DNA of 64,000 nt, from positions 2,046,001-2,110,000 of the forward strand of contig NZ_CP041151.1 in assembly GCF_006494715.1 (NCBI RefSeq). The letters are read 5' to 3'. Position 1 is the first letter of the stretch; each line of letters starts with the position of its first letter. Under the pieces are notes generated by a model. The model saw nothing but the letters and a program-made list of their open reading frames with translations. It was not told the origin of the DNA and ran no database searches. This DNA is from Shewanella sp. SNU WT4 (GTDB lineage: Bacteria; Pseudomonadota; Gammaproteobacteria; Enterobacterales; Shewanellaceae). The position numbers were made by a program, and so were the translations under genes. Shown here one piece after another: positions 47,119 to 57,453 of the stretch.

Positions 47119-48711
47119 TTAATGTGAGGCAGCGCCGCTATTCATCACTTCTTGCACACTATGGTGAATTAAGAAGTTATTGTCATAAAAGTACTGAGTC
47201 ATCTCCACTAAGAAACCTGTCTCAATGGTCACTAGGCCAACGACAGACAAGATGATGGTATATGGCAGCGCCATCCACACCATGCGTCCGTAAGATAAGC
47301 GGATGAGTGGCGCCAAGGCTGAGGTTAATAAGAACAAGAAGGCTGCTTGTCCGTTCGGTGTAGCTACCGAAGGTAAGTTAGTCCCAGTGTTAATAGCAAC
47401 CGCTAATAAGTCGAATTGTTCACGGGTAATTTGACCATTTAATAAAGCAGCTTTCACTTCGTTAATATAAACAGTACCCACAAACACGTTGTCAGACACC
47501 ATAGATAACACGGCATTAGCAATGAAGAACACCACTAATTGTATATTACCTTCAAAGCTCAGAGCCCACTGAATAACAGGCGCAAACAATTGCTGGTCAA
47601 TAATCACGGCCACAACTGCAAAGAATACGGCCAATAATGAGGTGAAAGGCAGCGCTTCTTCGAAGGCTTTACCTAAGGCATGCTCATCGGTGACGCCATT
47701 GAACGCAGTACACAAGATAATGACAGTTAAGCCGATTAAGCCTACAGAGGCTAAATGCATGGCTAAACCTACCACTAGCCATACACCCACTATGGCTTGC
47801 ACTATCAGTTTCATGTTGTCGCGATTAGTGCGGTGAGCATCTTCATGGTCGGCGTATTCACACAAAATTTTATGTACTGCTTCGGGCAACTGGGCGCCAT
47901 AACCGAAGATTTTGAATTTTTCAACGGCCAAGCAAGTCAATAAACCCGCGAAAAATACAGGCACTGTCACAGGTGACATGCGAATAGCAAACTCAGCAAA
48001 GTTCCAATTAGCTTGCGCTGCAATAATCAGGTTTTGCGGTTCCCCCACCATAGTGCAAACACCACCTAAGGCGGTACCAACACCAGCATGCATTAATAAA
48101 TTACGTAAATAACCCCGAAAGGCTTCTAATTCATTTTCATGTTCATCTAAGGTTTGGTTGTTATTTTGTGGCTGGTCATGGCTTTCACCAAAAGACATGC
48201 CAGAGGCAACCTTGTGATAAATGCTATAAAAACCAACGGCAACGGCAATGATTACCGCGATAACGGTCAATGCATCTAAAAAGGCTGATAAGAAGGCGGC
48301 GGCGGCACAGAACATTAGCGATACCGCTGTTTTGCTGCGCACCTTAGTGATTATCTTAGTGAAGCCAAATAGCAGCAACTGCTTCATGAAGTAAATGCCG
48401 GCGACCATAAACACCAGTAATAAAATGACCTCGAGGTTGGCTTCGATTTCATGCATGACTTGGTTAGGCGTTGTCATTCCTATAATGACGGCTTCTATGG
48501 CAAGTAAACCACCAGGTTGTAATGGGTAGCATTTTAATGCCATGGCCAAGGTGAAAATAAACTGTATAACTAATGCCCAACCAGCAACAAATGGGTCGAA
48601 ATAAAACAGGATCGGGTTAATTAGTAAAAATGCGAGGATTGTTATCTTATACCACTTAGGCGAACTGCCTAAAAAGTTTGAGATAAACGCCTGACTTAAG
48701 GTCACAGGCAT
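47119..48711 (-). CDS. nhaB: Na+/H+ antiporter NhaB
   Basis: The 530-residue protein has about 12 hydrophobic segments and matches NhaB. It begins [22 protein letters not shown] and contains [20 protein letters not shown] and [14 protein letters not shown]. It exchanges sodium for protons and supports pH and salt homeostasis. In E. coli nhaB is likewise next to fadR and dsbB. It is slightly longer than the E. coli protein (513). Confidence 0.96.
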   Translation of the reverse strand: MPVTLSQAFISNFLGSSPKWYKITILAFLLINPILFYFDPFVAGWALVIQFIFTLAMALKCYPLQPGGLLAIEAVIIGMTTPNQVMHEIEANLEVILLLVFMVAGIYFMKQLLLFGFTKIITKVRSKTAVSLMFCAAAAFLSAFLDALTVIAVIIAVAVGFYSIYHKVASGMSFGESHDQPQNNNQTLDEHENELEAFRGYLRNLLMHAGVGTALGGVCTMVGEPQNLIIAAQANWNFAEFAIRMSPVTVPVFFAGLLTCLAVEKFKIFGYGAQLPEAVHKILCEYADHEDAHRTNRDNMKLIVQAIVGVWLVVGLAMHLASVGLIGLTVIILCTAFNGVTDEHALGKAFEEALPFTSLLAVFFAVVAVIIDQQLFAPVIQWALSFEGNIQLVVFFIANAVLSMVSDNVFVGTVYINEVKAALLNGQITREQFDLLAVAINTGTNLPSVATPNGQAAFLFLLTSALAPLIRLSYGRMVWMALPYTIILSVVGLVTIETGFLVEMTQYFYDNNFLIHHSVQEVMNSGAASH

Positions 48712-48949
48712 GGCTTCCGTACTCCTAAATAATTTAAATATAACTAGCGGCTAAACATGTGTTTGTTATCGCTAAATTCTAACGTAAAGTGCAAACTAAT
48801 GTCATGTCAATGACGGGATAATTAGTCTAAACCTGATCTATACAACATAATGGCAGTATTTTAAAGATAAAGCCCATTTATCATAATTGTTAACTTTTAA
48901 TTTATGATTTTTATGCATTTACGCTTTGGGTTTTCATTTTTGTCCCTTC

Positions 48950-48958
48950 TGGTATGAT
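48950..48958 (+). promoter_or_regulatory. Extended -10 promoter upstream of fadR
   Basis: TGGTATGAT is an extended -10 (TGn plus TATGAT) 40 bases before the fadR start. A weak TTTTCA lies about 16 bases upstream of the hexamer. Confidence 0.45.
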
Positions 48959-48998
48959 AAGCGCCAATATTAATGCAAGACCAAAGGATAGTGGGCTG

Positions 48999-49718
48999 AT
49001 GATTATCGAAGCCAAAGGACCTGCAAGTTTTGCAGAAAAGTATATTGTGCGATCCATTTGGGAAGAAAAATTCCCACCTGGCTCAATATTGCCAGCTGAA
49101 CGTGAGCTGTCAGAACTGATAGGTGTGACTCGCACCACGCTTCGAGAAGTATTACAACGTTTAGCGCGTGATGGTTGGTTAACTATCCAACATGGTAAAC
49201 CGACTCGTGTTAACAATGTCTGGGAAACCTCAGGTCTTAATATTTTAAGTACCATAGCAGATCTAGACCCCGAAGGTTTTCCTACCTTAGTCGACCAATT
49301 ACTGTCTGCTAGAACCAATATCAGCGCCATTTATTTCCGTGGCTGTATTCGCATGAACCCTAAGATTGCGACCGAAGTCTTGAGCGGTATTCATGAGCTT
49401 GAAGATACGGCTGAGGCTTATGCTGAATTTGACTATCAATTGCACCATACCATGGCGTTCTCTTCTGGTAATCCATTGTATGTGTTGATCCTTAATGGCT
49501 TTAAGAAGCTGTATAGTGGCGTTGGCCGTTATTATTTCAGCAGCAGCGAAGCGCGTTTATTAGCGCTAAATTTTTATCGCAAGCTGGAAATGTTAGCCCA
49601 AGAAAGCAACTATATGGATGTGCCTATGTTGATGCGCCATTATGGTATGGACAGTGGCAAAATGTGGTTAAAGCTTAGAGATGATATGCCTGCTGATGTT
49701 GCTCAGGAGCTGAAATAA
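48999..49718 (+). CDS. fadR: Fatty acid metabolism regulator FadR
   Basis: The 239-residue GntR-family regulator has exactly the E. coli FadR length. The winged helix-turn-helix ([36 protein letters not shown]) is nearly identical to the E. coli one, so the operator should be similar. The C-terminal domain binds long-chain acyl-CoA. It represses fad genes and activates fab genes. ATG 48999 gives [15 protein letters not shown], the family start; the ATG at 48954 is too far upstream. It is divergent from nhaB and convergent with ycgB. Confidence 0.96.
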   Translation: MIIEAKGPASFAEKYIVRSIWEEKFPPGSILPAERELSELIGVTRTTLREVLQRLARDGWLTIQHGKPTRVNNVWETSGLNILSTIADLDPEGFPTLVDQLLSARTNISAIYFRGCIRMNPKIATEVLSGIHELEDTAEAYAEFDYQLHHTMAFSSGNPLYVLILNGFKKLYSGVGRYYFSSSEARLLALNFYRKLEMLAQESNYMDVPMLMRHYGMDSGKMWLKLRDDMPADVAQELK

Positions 49719-49790
49719 CTACCGATGAACTACCCTAACAACCACTAGACTCAGTGTTATGTTAGACAGTTATCTTGAGTGGACTTATCA

Positions 49791-49820
49791 AGAAAATGCC
49801 CCAAAATGGGGCATTTTTTG
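49791..49820. terminator. Terminator between fadR and ycgB
   Basis: AAAATGCCCCA (49793-49803) pairs with TGGGGCATTTT (49807-49817) over AAA, then more T. It lies between convergent genes and has at least four T on the minus strand as well. Confidence 0.92.
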
Positions 49821-49850
49821 TATTTGCAGTTTTCGATTAGTCTTAAGCCA

Positions 49851-51386
49851 TTATGGCTGCGAGCGATGGGGCTTATCAGAAATCGGGCAACTGGCAATGA
49901 TTTGGCGGCTACCATCGTCATTATGTTGCTCAATTCTCACGTCAAACTGCCACAACCTATGCAGATGACGCACCACTTCTTGGCAAGAATCCGCTAACGG
50001 AATACCTTGATGAGGCACGTATCTTAAGGTGATTGACCTATCTCCCGCGACATCCACTTGGCAGACCTGAATGTTGGGTTCCAAATTCGACAAGTTATAT
50101 TGCTGCGATAAAGTATGACGGATATCACGATAACCTTGCTCGTCATGGATGGCCGACACAGATAAAAACTGTTTATTGGTGTCATCATGCACACCAAAAA
50201 ACTTAAATTGGCGAATTAAGCGTGGCGATAAGTACTGGCTGATAAAGCTTTCATCTTTAAAGTTTTCCATGGCAAAGTGTAACGTCGTTAACCAATCGGT
50301 ATCGACTATGTCAGGAAACCAGTGCCTATCTTCATCGGTCGGTTCTTCACAAATCCGTTTGATGTCCATAAACATATTAAAGCCTAACGCATAAGGATTA
50401 ATGCCACTGTAATAACGGCTGTTGTAGGCCGGTTGCGCGACTACACCTGTATGGCTTTGCAAAAACTCCAACATAAAGCGGTCTGTCACTACGCCATCAT
50501 CATAAAGATGATTCAATATGGTGTAATGCCAAAATGTCGCCCAGCCTTCGTTCATGACTTGAGTTTGCTTTTGCGGATAAAAATATTGCGACATCTTGCG
50601 CACAATGCGCACTAGCTCGCGCTGCCATGGCTCGAGCAGCGGGGCATTTTTTTCCACGAAGTATAAAATATTCTCTTGTGGCTCAATCGGAAAGCGTTGC
50701 TTCTGGCGGCGCTCGGTCTTGGAGCTATCGGTTTTTGGTATAGTGGTGCGCCATAAATCATTGACCTGACTTTGCAAATAGGCTTCGCGCTCACGTTGAC
50801 GCGATTGCTCTTCTCGGAATGATATTTCCGCCGGGCGTTTATAGCGGTCCACACCATAATTCATTAAGGCATGACACGAGTCGAGAATGTCTTCAACCGC
50901 ACGCACGCCATGGCGCTCTTCACATTCGGCGATGTAATTTTTAGCGAACACTAAATAATCTATGATGGAACTAGCATCTGTCCAAGTTTTAAATAAGTAA
51001 TTATTTTTAAAGAAACTATTGTGACCATAGCAAGCATGGGCAATCACCAGTGCTTGCATAGTAATCGTATTTTCTTCCATTAAGTAGGCAATACACGGGT
51101 TGGAGTTGATCACAATTTCATAGGCTAGCCCCATTTGGCCGCGTTTATAACCTTGCTCGGTTTGAATAAAGCGTTTGCCAAAAGACCAATGGGTATAACC
51201 TATGGGCATGCCAATGCCGGCATAGGCATCCATCATTTGTTCCGCTGTGATCACTTCAATTTGGTTGGGGTAGCTGCTTAAGCCGTAATGAGCGGCAACT
51301 CGTTTAATCTCTTTTTGATATTGCTCGATTAAGTCAAAGGTCCATTCAGGGCCATCACTTAACGGTGTTAGCATTGTTTTAGTCAT
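49851..51386 (-). CDS. ycgB: SpoVR family protein YcgB
   Basis: The 511-residue protein has the SpoVR family hallmarks: YPNQIEVITAEQMMDAYAGIGMP, SFGKRF, GLAYEIVINSNPCIAYLMEENT, AHACYGHNSFFKNNYLF, and NEGWATFWHYTI. E. coli YcgB is about 510. Several conserved His and Glu residues suggest a metal site, but biochemistry is lacking. It starts 10 bases after yeaH and is last in a prkA-yeaH-ycgB operon, associated in enterics with stationary-phase and starvation stress. Confidence 0.95.
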   Translation of the reverse strand: MTKTMLTPLSDGPEWTFDLIEQYQKEIKRVAAHYGLSSYPNQIEVITAEQMMDAYAGIGMPIGYTHWSFGKRFIQTEQGYKRGQMGLAYEIVINSNPCIAYLMEENTITMQALVIAHACYGHNSFFKNNYLFKTWTDASSIIDYLVFAKNYIAECEERHGVRAVEDILDSCHALMNYGVDRYKRPAEISFREEQSRQREREAYLQSQVNDLWRTTIPKTDSSKTERRQKQRFPIEPQENILYFVEKNAPLLEPWQRELVRIVRKMSQYFYPQKQTQVMNEGWATFWHYTILNHLYDDGVVTDRFMLEFLQSHTGVVAQPAYNSRYYSGINPYALGFNMFMDIKRICEEPTDEDRHWFPDIVDTDWLTTLHFAMENFKDESFISQYLSPRLIRQFKFFGVHDDTNKQFLSVSAIHDEQGYRDIRHTLSQQYNLSNLEPNIQVCQVDVAGDRSITLRYVPHQGIPLADSCQEVVRHLHRLWQFDVRIEQHNDDGSRQIIASCPISDKPHRSQP

Positions 51387-51395
51387 AAGCCCCCC

Positions 51396-52664
51396 TTAAA
51401 CCGCTTGTTTCTTAAATAATTCTCGAAACACTGGGTAAATATCTTCTACTTGTCGAATATGCTGGACCGCCATATTGTCGTAGCTTTGTTGCAGCGCTTC
51501 ATATTCACGCCATAAGGTTTGATGCGCCCGATTAGTGATTTCGATATAACTGAAATAACGCACTAATGGCAGGATGTTATCTTCTAATAAGGTTTTGCAA
51601 CCTGGCGAGTCATCAGCCCAATTGTCACCATCCGAGGCCTGGGCTGCGTAGATGTTCCACTCATGAGCTGGGTAGCGTTCTTGCTGCACTTCATACATGA
51701 GTTTAAGAGCGCTTGATACTATGGTGCCACCGGTTTCTTGTGAGTAGAAAAACTCATGTTCATCCACTTCTTTGGCTTGGGTGTGGTGGCGGATATAGAC
51801 CACTTCTAAGTTCTTATAAGTTCGAGTTAAAAATAGGTATAGCAAGATATAAAAGCGTTTAGCCATGTCCTTAGTGGCTTGATCCATTGAGCCTGATACG
51901 TCCATTAAACAGAACATCACGGCTTGACTGGTAGGAATTTCGCGTTTGGCAAAGTTATTGAACTTCAAATCGAAAGTATCAATAAATGGCACTTTATCAA
52001 TGCGTTGTTGCAGTAGAGCTATTTCTTCTTTCAGCGCTAAAATCTTCTCAGCTTGTGAGCCTGGCGTGTTTTCTAAGGCGGCAAGTTGCTCAATGAGTTC
52101 ATTGAGTTGGCGTTTACGCCCTGAAGTCATAGCAATGCGCCGCGCCTGCGAGCCGCGCAGTGAACGCACTATGTTGATGTTGGCTGGCACGCCGTTATTG
52201 GTAAAGCCAGCGCGATAAATCTGATATTCCACTAATTTATTGAGGCGGTTTTTTTGTAAATTGGGCAGTTCTAAATCTTCAAACAATAACTCCAAGTATT
52301 CTTCTTGGGATATTTGAAACACAAACTCATCTTGGCCTTCGCCAGAATCTGAGGCATCACCTTTGCCGCTCCCTTGGCCACCACCGCCTTGGGGACGTTC
52401 AATTTGATCGCCGCGAATAAATTGGTCATTGCCCGGATGCACGCGATCACGCACGCCACCTTTACCTTGATGAAAACTTGGCTCAGTAATATCGCGGGTC
52501 GGAATACTGATTTTTTCGCCTTTATCCACATCGGTGACGCTGCGGCGGGTGACGGCCTCACTGACTGATTTTTTGATTTGGTTTTTATAGCGGTCAATAA
52601 AACGCTGGCGGTTGACTGTGCTTTTTCCTTTAGCATTTAACCGTCTATCGATGAAATTAGCCAT
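51396..52664 (-). CDS. yeaH: YeaH family protein (DUF444)
   Basis: The 422-residue protein matches YeaH. It has a basic N-terminus ([10 protein letters not shown]...RQRFIDRY), a glycine-rich linker near residue 100, and a von Willebrand A-like domain whose MIDAS motif is [11 protein letters not shown]. It is conserved next to PrkA in bacteria and probably acts with that kinase. The spacing from prkA is 46 bases and includes a perfect hairpin. Confidence 0.94.
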   Translation of the reverse strand: MANFIDRRLNAKGKSTVNRQRFIDRYKNQIKKSVSEAVTRRSVTDVDKGEKISIPTRDITEPSFHQGKGGVRDRVHPGNDQFIRGDQIERPQGGGGQGSGKGDASDSGEGQDEFVFQISQEEYLELLFEDLELPNLQKNRLNKLVEYQIYRAGFTNNGVPANINIVRSLRGSQARRIAMTSGRKRQLNELIEQLAALENTPGSQAEKILALKEEIALLQQRIDKVPFIDTFDLKFNNFAKREIPTSQAVMFCLMDVSGSMDQATKDMAKRFYILLYLFLTRTYKNLEVVYIRHHTQAKEVDEHEFFYSQETGGTIVSSALKLMYEVQQERYPAHEWNIYAAQASDGDNWADDSPGCKTLLEDNILPLVRYFSYIEITNRAHQTLWREYEALQQSYDNMAVQHIRQVEDIYPVFRELFKKQAV

Positions 52665-52681
52665 AGCGCACCTCCCATAGG

Positions 52682-52705
52682 CTGGAGGGGACTAAGCCCC
52701 TCCAG
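52682..52705 (-). repeat. Intercistronic hairpin between prkA and yeaH
   Basis: CTGGAGGGG (52682-52690) and CCCCTCCAG (52697-52705) form a perfect GC-rich 9-bp stem with a six-base loop. No T-run follows on the minus strand, so it is more likely an mRNA-stability or partial-attenuation element inside the operon. Confidence 0.65.
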
Positions 52706-52710
52706 TAGGA

Positions 52711-54645
52711 CTAAGATGATTTACGCACTCTGAGATACCACTCAGACAGTAAACGTACTTGTTTCTTGGTGTAGCCTTTCTCCATCATGCGATTGACAAA
52801 GTCATCATGCTTACGCTGATCATCGGTCGATGTCTTAGCGTTAAAGGAAATGACAGGCAGTAAATCTTCTGTGTTGGAGAACATTTTCTTCTCAATCACA
52901 GTGCGCAACTTCTCATAGCTAGTCCACTGCGGATTATTGCCTTCATGATTCGCCCGTGCACGCAGCACGAAGTTAACGATTTCATTCCGGAAATCCTTAG
53001 GGTTTGAAATGCCCGCTGGCTTTTCAATTTTCTCCAGTTCAGAGTTAAGCGATGAGCGGTCAAATAATTGGCCAGTTTCTGGGTCGCGATATTCTTGATC
53101 TTGGATCCAGAAGTCAGCATAAGTGACATAACGGTCAAAAATGTTCTGGCCATATTCTGAATAAGACTCGAGATACGCGGTTTGAATTTCCTTACCAATA
53201 AACTCCACATATTTAGGAATGAGGTAGCCTTTTAAGAACTCCAAGTAACGCTCCGCGGTGTCGCTTGGGAACTGGGCTTGTTCAATCTGGCGTTCAAGTA
53301 TGTAGAACAAGTGCACTGGGTTGGCGGCAATTTCAATGCTATCAAAGTTAAAGACTTTCGATAGAATTTTGAAAGCAAAACGGGTTGATAAGCCCTGCAT
53401 GCCTTCATCAACGCCGGCATAATCGCGATACTCTTGATAAGACTTAGCTTTCGGGTCGGTATCTTTTAAGCTTTCACCATCATAAACCCGCATTTTTGAA
53501 AACAAGGAAGAGTTTTCTGGGGTTTTTAAGCGTGATAGCACAGTAAATTGTGCCAAGGTTTCTAAGGTGCCAGGGGCGCAAGGCGCTTTGACCAACTCAG
53601 AATTGACCAGTAATTTTTCATAGATACGAATTTCTTCAGAGACTCGTAAGCAATAAGGCACTTTGACTATGTAGACTCGGTCTAAGAAAGCCTCATTGTT
53701 CTTGTTGTTACGAAATGCTGACCACTCAGATTCATTCGAGTGCGCCAAGATGATGCCGCTATAAGGCAGTGCGGATAAACCTTCGGTGCCGTTATAGTTG
53801 CCTTCTTGAGTCGCCGTTAATAGGGGATGCAGCACTTTAATCGGCGCCTTAAACATCTCCACGAATTCCATTAAACCTTGGTTAGCGCGGCACAAGGCGC
53901 CTGAATAGGCGTAAGCGTCGGCGTCATCTTGGGAGTAATGTTCAAGCTTGCGAATATCGACTTTTCCCACCAAGGCGGAAATGTCTTGGTTGTTTTCATC
54001 CCCAGGCTCAGTTTTGGCGATGGCAAGTTGATCCAAAATTGACGGATACACCTTCACCACTTTAAAGCGACTAATATCACCACCAAATTCGTGTAAGCGC
54101 TTGACCGCCCATGGCGACATAATGGTTTTTAAGTAGCGTTTTGGTACTTGATATTCATTGGCTAAAATCGCGCCATCTTCATCAACATCAAATAAACAAA
54201 ACGGATGGTCATTGACTGGGCTACGCACACCATCAGCACTTAAAATGTATACAGGTACTTTTTGCATCAACGCTTTGAGCTTTTCGGCTAATGACGATTT
54301 ACCGCCGCCGACAGGGCCCAGTAGATAGAGGATTTGTTTTGATTCTTCAAGCCCTTGGGCTGAATGTTTTAGATAAGCAACGATTTGCTCTATGGCTTCT
54401 TCCATGCCATAAAAATCTTTAAACGCTGGGAACCTTGAAATCAGACGGTTAGAAAAAATGCGGCTAAGAATGGGATCTTTTGAAGTGTCAATCACTTCAG
54501 GATCACCAATGGCCATTAGCAGGCGTTCTGCTGCTGATACATAGGCACTGCGATCGTTTTTACAAATATCTAAAAACTCCTGCAAGCTATACTCTTCGTC
54601 GAGCTTCCTTTCGTAGCGTTGTTGGTAGTGCTCAAAAATGCTCAT
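52711..54645 (-). CDS. yeaG: PrkA-family serine protein kinase YeaG
   Basis: The 644-residue protein has the same length as E. coli YeaG. The N-terminal AAA-like part has Walker A GPVGGGKSSLAEKL and a CLFDVDEDG segment, and the C-terminal half is the PrkA kinase-like domain with GLSTRFAFKILSKVFNF. It is a cytoplasmic stress-induced kinase or ATPase. It is first in the prkA-yeaH-ycgB unit; 217 bases separate its start from the sodB stop. Confidence 0.95.
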   Translation of the reverse strand: MSIFEHYQQRYERKLDEEYSLQEFLDICKNDRSAYVSAAERLLMAIGDPEVIDTSKDPILSRIFSNRLISRFPAFKDFYGMEEAIEQIVAYLKHSAQGLEESKQILYLLGPVGGGKSSLAEKLKALMQKVPVYILSADGVRSPVNDHPFCLFDVDEDGAILANEYQVPKRYLKTIMSPWAVKRLHEFGGDISRFKVVKVYPSILDQLAIAKTEPGDENNQDISALVGKVDIRKLEHYSQDDADAYAYSGALCRANQGLMEFVEMFKAPIKVLHPLLTATQEGNYNGTEGLSALPYSGIILAHSNESEWSAFRNNKNNEAFLDRVYIVKVPYCLRVSEEIRIYEKLLVNSELVKAPCAPGTLETLAQFTVLSRLKTPENSSLFSKMRVYDGESLKDTDPKAKSYQEYRDYAGVDEGMQGLSTRFAFKILSKVFNFDSIEIAANPVHLFYILERQIEQAQFPSDTAERYLEFLKGYLIPKYVEFIGKEIQTAYLESYSEYGQNIFDRYVTYADFWIQDQEYRDPETGQLFDRSSLNSELEKIEKPAGISNPKDFRNEIVNFVLRARANHEGNNPQWTSYEKLRTVIEKKMFSNTEDLLPVISFNAKTSTDDQRKHDDFVNRMMEKGYTKKQVRLLSEWYLRVRKSS

Positions 54646-54762
54646 ATTGACCCCCTGAAGCGCTGACTTAACAATACGATGATTATCATCCCATCCCTTA
54701 GTTAAGAATAGACACTATATTTACATAAAGGTCAAAAATATTTAATAAAAACAACGACAAAT

Positions 54763-54792
54763 AGTTGCAAACGCAACAGTTGCAAACGCATT
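54763..54792 (-). repeat. Tandem duplication of 15 bp
   Basis: AGTTGCAAACGCAAC (54763-54777) is followed directly by AGTTGCAAACGCATT (54778-54792), 13 of 15 bases being identical. It lies between the sodB terminator and the prkA gene, in the likely prkA promoter region. Confidence 0.75.
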
Positions 54793-54830
54793 GTCGACGC
54801 TGTTAATAAACGCTAACCATAAAAAAGGAG

Positions 54831-54856
54831 CTCTAAGAGCTCCTTATTATCAAGGC
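54831..54856 (-). terminator. Rho-independent terminator after sodB
   Basis: On the minus strand AAGGAGCTC pairs with GAGCTCCTT (54855-54835, three-base loop) and runs into TTTTTT. It overlaps nothing and lies directly after the sodB stop. Confidence 0.92.
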
Positions 54857-54862
54857 TGATGA

Positions 54863-55447
54863 TTAGCCTTGCAGATTCTCGTTTACAAAGTTCCAGTTCA
54901 CTAATTTCCAGAAGTTAGCTAAGTAATCTGGACGCAAGTTACGGTAATCGATGTAATAAGCGTGTTCCCACAAATCAACGGTCAGCAGAGGCGTTACACC
55001 AGCTTGAGTTAGTGGGGTAGCAGCGTTGCTAGTGTTAACAATGGCTAAACTACCATCAGCATTCTTAACTAACCAAGTCCAAGAACTACCGAAGTTGTTA
55101 ACAGCGCTATCGTTAAACTTAGCTTGGAATTCAGCAAAAGAACCGAACTGCGCCTTGATAGCGTCAGCCACAGCACCTGTTGGTTCGCCGCCAGCGTTAG
55201 GGGCTAAACAATGCCAGTAAAAAGTGTGGTTCCATACTTGAGCGGCGTTGTTAAATACACCAGCAGTAGAAGTCTTAACGATTTCTTCTAAAGTTTTGTC
55301 AGCAAAATCAGTCCCTTCAATCAAACCATTCAGTTTGACTACATAGGTATTGTGATGCTTGCCATAGTGATATTCTAAGGTTTCTTTAGAAATGTGTGGC
55401 TCAAGTGCATCCATAGCGTAAGGTAAAGCGGGTAAGGTAAAAGCCAT
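54863..55447 (-). CDS. sodB: Superoxide dismutase [Fe]
   Basis: The 194-residue enzyme has canonical FeSOD residues at canonical positions: His27, His74 (WNHTFYW), the Fe-type Gln70 in FNNAAQ, and the DLWEHAYY segment with the Asp and last His. It begins [23 protein letters not shown] 55447 follows GGAGAG by six bases; the in-frame ATG at 55477 adds an unconserved tail. It removes cytoplasmic superoxide. It is divergent from grxD. Confidence 0.97.
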   Translation of the reverse strand: MAFTLPALPYAMDALEPHISKETLEYHYGKHHNTYVVKLNGLIEGTDFADKTLEEIVKTSTAGVFNNAAQVWNHTFYWHCLAPNAGGEPTGAVADAIKAQFGSFAEFQAKFNDSAVNNFGSSWTWLVKNADGSLAIVNTSNAATPLTQAGVTPLLTVDLWEHAYYIDYRNLRPDYLANFWKLVNWNFVNENLQG

Positions 55448-55670
55448 GCGATTCTCTCCGTGGATTGTATTGGTCATTATCTTGACCGTGCTGATGTCTC
55501 TATTGTACTGATTAATTGTGTGAAGTGAATCATCAATTTACCGATTGGCTAGATAGTCATCATCGAAATAAGCCATTAAGTAAAAGACTTACAATCTGTG
55601 GGATTTTGTTCTTGGATGGCTTAGCGTACAATATTGGATAAGTTCAGCATGTATTAACTTAGGAACAAGC

Positions 55671-56012
55671 ATGGAAACCGTAGAAAAGATTAAGCAACAA
55701 ATTGCCGAAAACCCAATCATTGTTTACATGAAAGGGTCACCTAAATTGCCAAGCTGTGGTTTTTCATCTCAGGTTGCACAGTTAATGATCAATATGGGTG
55801 AGCAGTTTGCTTATGTTGATATTTTACAGCATCCAGATATCCGCGCCGAATTACCAAAATATGCAAATTGGCCAACCTTCCCACAACTGTGGGTTGAAGG
55901 TGAATTAATCGGTGGCTGTGATATTTTGACTGAAATGTACCAAAAAGGTGAGCTGCAGACGTTAGTTAAAGACGTTGCCGCCAAGTACAAAACCGATGAG
56001 CCAGAAGCTTAA
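55671..56012 (+). CDS. grxD: Monothiol glutaredoxin Grx4
   Basis: The 113-residue protein has the CGFS active site at Cys29 (PKLPSCGFS) and the glutathione-binding WPTFPQLWV and GGCDIL segments. Such proteins carry a [2Fe-2S] cluster and pass it in Fe-S assembly and iron sensing. It is adjacent and divergent to sodB as in other gammaproteobacteria. Its natural terminator has been split by IS4 copy 1, which starts 27 bases after the stop. Confidence 0.96.
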   Translation: METVEKIKQQIAENPIIVYMKGSPKLPSCGFSSQVAQLMINMGEQFAYVDILQHPDIRAELPKYANWPTFPQLWVEGELIGGCDILTEMYQKGELQTLVKDVAAKYKTDEPEA

Positions 56013-56020
56013 TCGTTAAT

Positions 56021-56038
56021 AAAAAACCCGCATTTGCG
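56021..56038 (+). terminator. Left half of the grxD/uraA terminator, split by IS4 copy 1
   Basis: AAAAAACCCGCATTTGCG is the left arm. The right arm CGCAATTGCGGGCTTTTTT resumes at 57458 after the element. Rejoined, they give CCCGCAATTGCGGG with A- and T-runs, a bidirectional terminator for convergent grxD and uraA. Confidence 0.8.
56029..56038 (+). repeat. Target-site duplication, left, IS4 copy 1
   Basis: CGCATTTGCG abuts the left IS end. The right copy at 57458-57467 is CGCAATTGCG, with one base different. The right version is a perfect palindrome, and the left T probably arose after insertion. Confidence 0.75.
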
Positions 56039-56088
56039 TAATGCCGATCAGTTAAGACAGATCGCTTGACGATCTCACTGAAAGGATC

Positions 56089-56122
56089 AAAATCCGATGA
56101 CCCCATGTCATCGGATTTTTTT
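56089..56122 (+). terminator. Inward-facing terminator at the left end of IS4 copy 1
   Basis: AAAATCCGATGAC (56089-56101) pairs with GTCATCGGATTTT (56107-56119), a perfect 13-bp stem with a T-run to 56122, immediately before the transposase ATG. It should stop transcription entering from grxD and could also occlude initiation on read-through RNA. Confidence 0.88.
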
Positions 56123-57448
56123 ATGCAACTTTCAGAAGCTTTGGCGCGTACTCATATCAATCGCCATACCGAATTCACCTGTCTGGCCGATGTGCTTGAG
56201 CCTGATTTAATTCAGTCGTGCCTTGATTCTCATGGTGTTGCCAGTTTACGGCGACGTAAGTTACCTATGGATGCCATGATTTGGGCGGTGATTGGTATGG
56301 CTCTGTTCAGAGGCGAGTCCGTCCGCTCTCTCATCAATAAGCTTGATATCGTCTTACCTCAAGAGGTGGATTACGTGGCTCGCAGCGCTGTTACACAAGC
56401 GCGCAAGCGGCTGGGCTCTGACGTTGTTCAGGATGTGTTTAAGCGAAGCGCCAAGACTTGGCATGAGAGAGCAGAGCATCCACATTGGTGTGGACTCAAC
56501 CTCTACGGTGTCGATGGTGTCGTGTGGCGAACACCTGATAGTGAGCAAAACAACCAGGCCTTTGCCAAAACCGCCAACGCTGCTGGTGATGCTGCCTATC
56601 CTCAAATTCGTATGGTTTGCATGATGGAATTAAGCAGTCACTTGGTATTGAACAGTGCCTTTGATTCTGTTGCTGTCAGTGAAATGAATTTAGCCGCCGA
56701 ACTGATATCCAGCATACCCAATAACAGCCTAACTCTGTTTGACAGAGGCTTCTATTCGTTGGGGCTTTTGCACGCTTGGCAACAGGCTCAACCTAACAGC
56801 CACTGGCTGCTGCCGTTGAAGAAAGGGACACAATATGAAGTGGTACGCTCTTTAGGAAAACACGACCAATTGGTGCAGTTAACCACCACACCTCAAGCCA
56901 GAAAGAAATGGCCTATGCTGCCTGACAATATTGAAGCTCGCTTACTGACGAAGACGGTAAAAGGTAAGTTGGTTGCCATTTTGACCTCATTAACTGACCC
57001 CTTGCGTTATCCGGGGGCTGAGATAGTGGATTTATATGCCCATCGATGGGAGATAGAAGTGGGCTATCGGGAGATGAAGCAGCATCTGCTGGAGAGTCGC
57101 TTTACGTTACGCAGTCAATTGCCAGAGCTGGTTATCCAAGAATTGTGGGGGGTACTGTTGGCCTATAACCTCATCAGATACAAGATGGTGTTGATGGCTA
57201 AAAGCTTACCGTCGTTACATCTGAACCAATTGAGCTTTAGAGATGCGTCGAGTTATATCATTTTAAAACTGACTCAGCTGTCATCTCAAACGCCAGGGAA
57301 TGTCCCGAGAGATGTTTTGGACATAGTGCGTAATGCAAGGCAGTTCAAGCTTGATGGGAAACGGGATAGGGCCTATCCACGTGCGTTAAAAATGAGTAAA
57401 AACAAGTATCCCATTAAGCCTAAGAAAAATGCCGTTCACACTAAGTGA
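56123..57448 (+). CDS. IS4 family transposase, copy 1
   Basis: The 441-residue DDE transposase aligns along its whole length with E. coli IS4 InsG (442). The N-terminal IS4 domain has [20 protein letters not shown], the first Asp is in [12 protein letters not shown], the second in [14 protein letters not shown], and the YREK signature Y-x2-R-x3-E-x6-K is in [15 protein letters not shown]. The reading frame is intact. MQLSEAL at 56123 fits the IS4 start. In-frame starts at 56066 and 56105 lie in or before the terminator hairpin. Confidence 0.92.
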   Translation: MQLSEALARTHINRHTEFTCLADVLEPDLIQSCLDSHGVASLRRRKLPMDAMIWAVIGMALFRGESVRSLINKLDIVLPQEVDYVARSAVTQARKRLGSDVVQDVFKRSAKTWHERAEHPHWCGLNLYGVDGVVWRTPDSEQNNQAFAKTANAAGDAAYPQIRMVCMMELSSHLVLNSAFDSVAVSEMNLAAELISSIPNNSLTLFDRGFYSLGLLHAWQQAQPNSHWLLPLKKGTQYEVVRSLGKHDQLVQLTTTPQARKKWPMLPDNIEARLLTKTVKGKLVAILTSLTDPLRYPGAEIVDLYAHRWEIEVGYREMKQHLLESRFTLRSQLPELVIQELWGVLLAYNLIRYKMVLMAKSLPSLHLNQLSFRDASSYIILKLTQLSSQTPGNVPRDVLDIVRNARQFKLDGKRDRAYPRALKMSKNKYPIKPKKNAVHTK

Positions 57449-57453
57449 ACGAC
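57422..57453 (-). terminator. Inward-facing hairpin at the right end of IS4 copy 1
   Basis: On the minus strand a GCCGTTCAC-type stem (57453-57445 with 57439-57431, one mismatch in this copy) is followed by ATTTTTCTT. It should stop transcripts entering from uraA and ends just beyond the transposase stop codon. Confidence 0.7.

Noticed and set aside
56066-56122. N-terminal extension of the IS4 transposase from a TTG codon
   Set aside because: The extra 19 residues are encoded by the terminator hairpin and have no counterpart in E. coli IS4 transposase, which starts at the equivalent of 56123.
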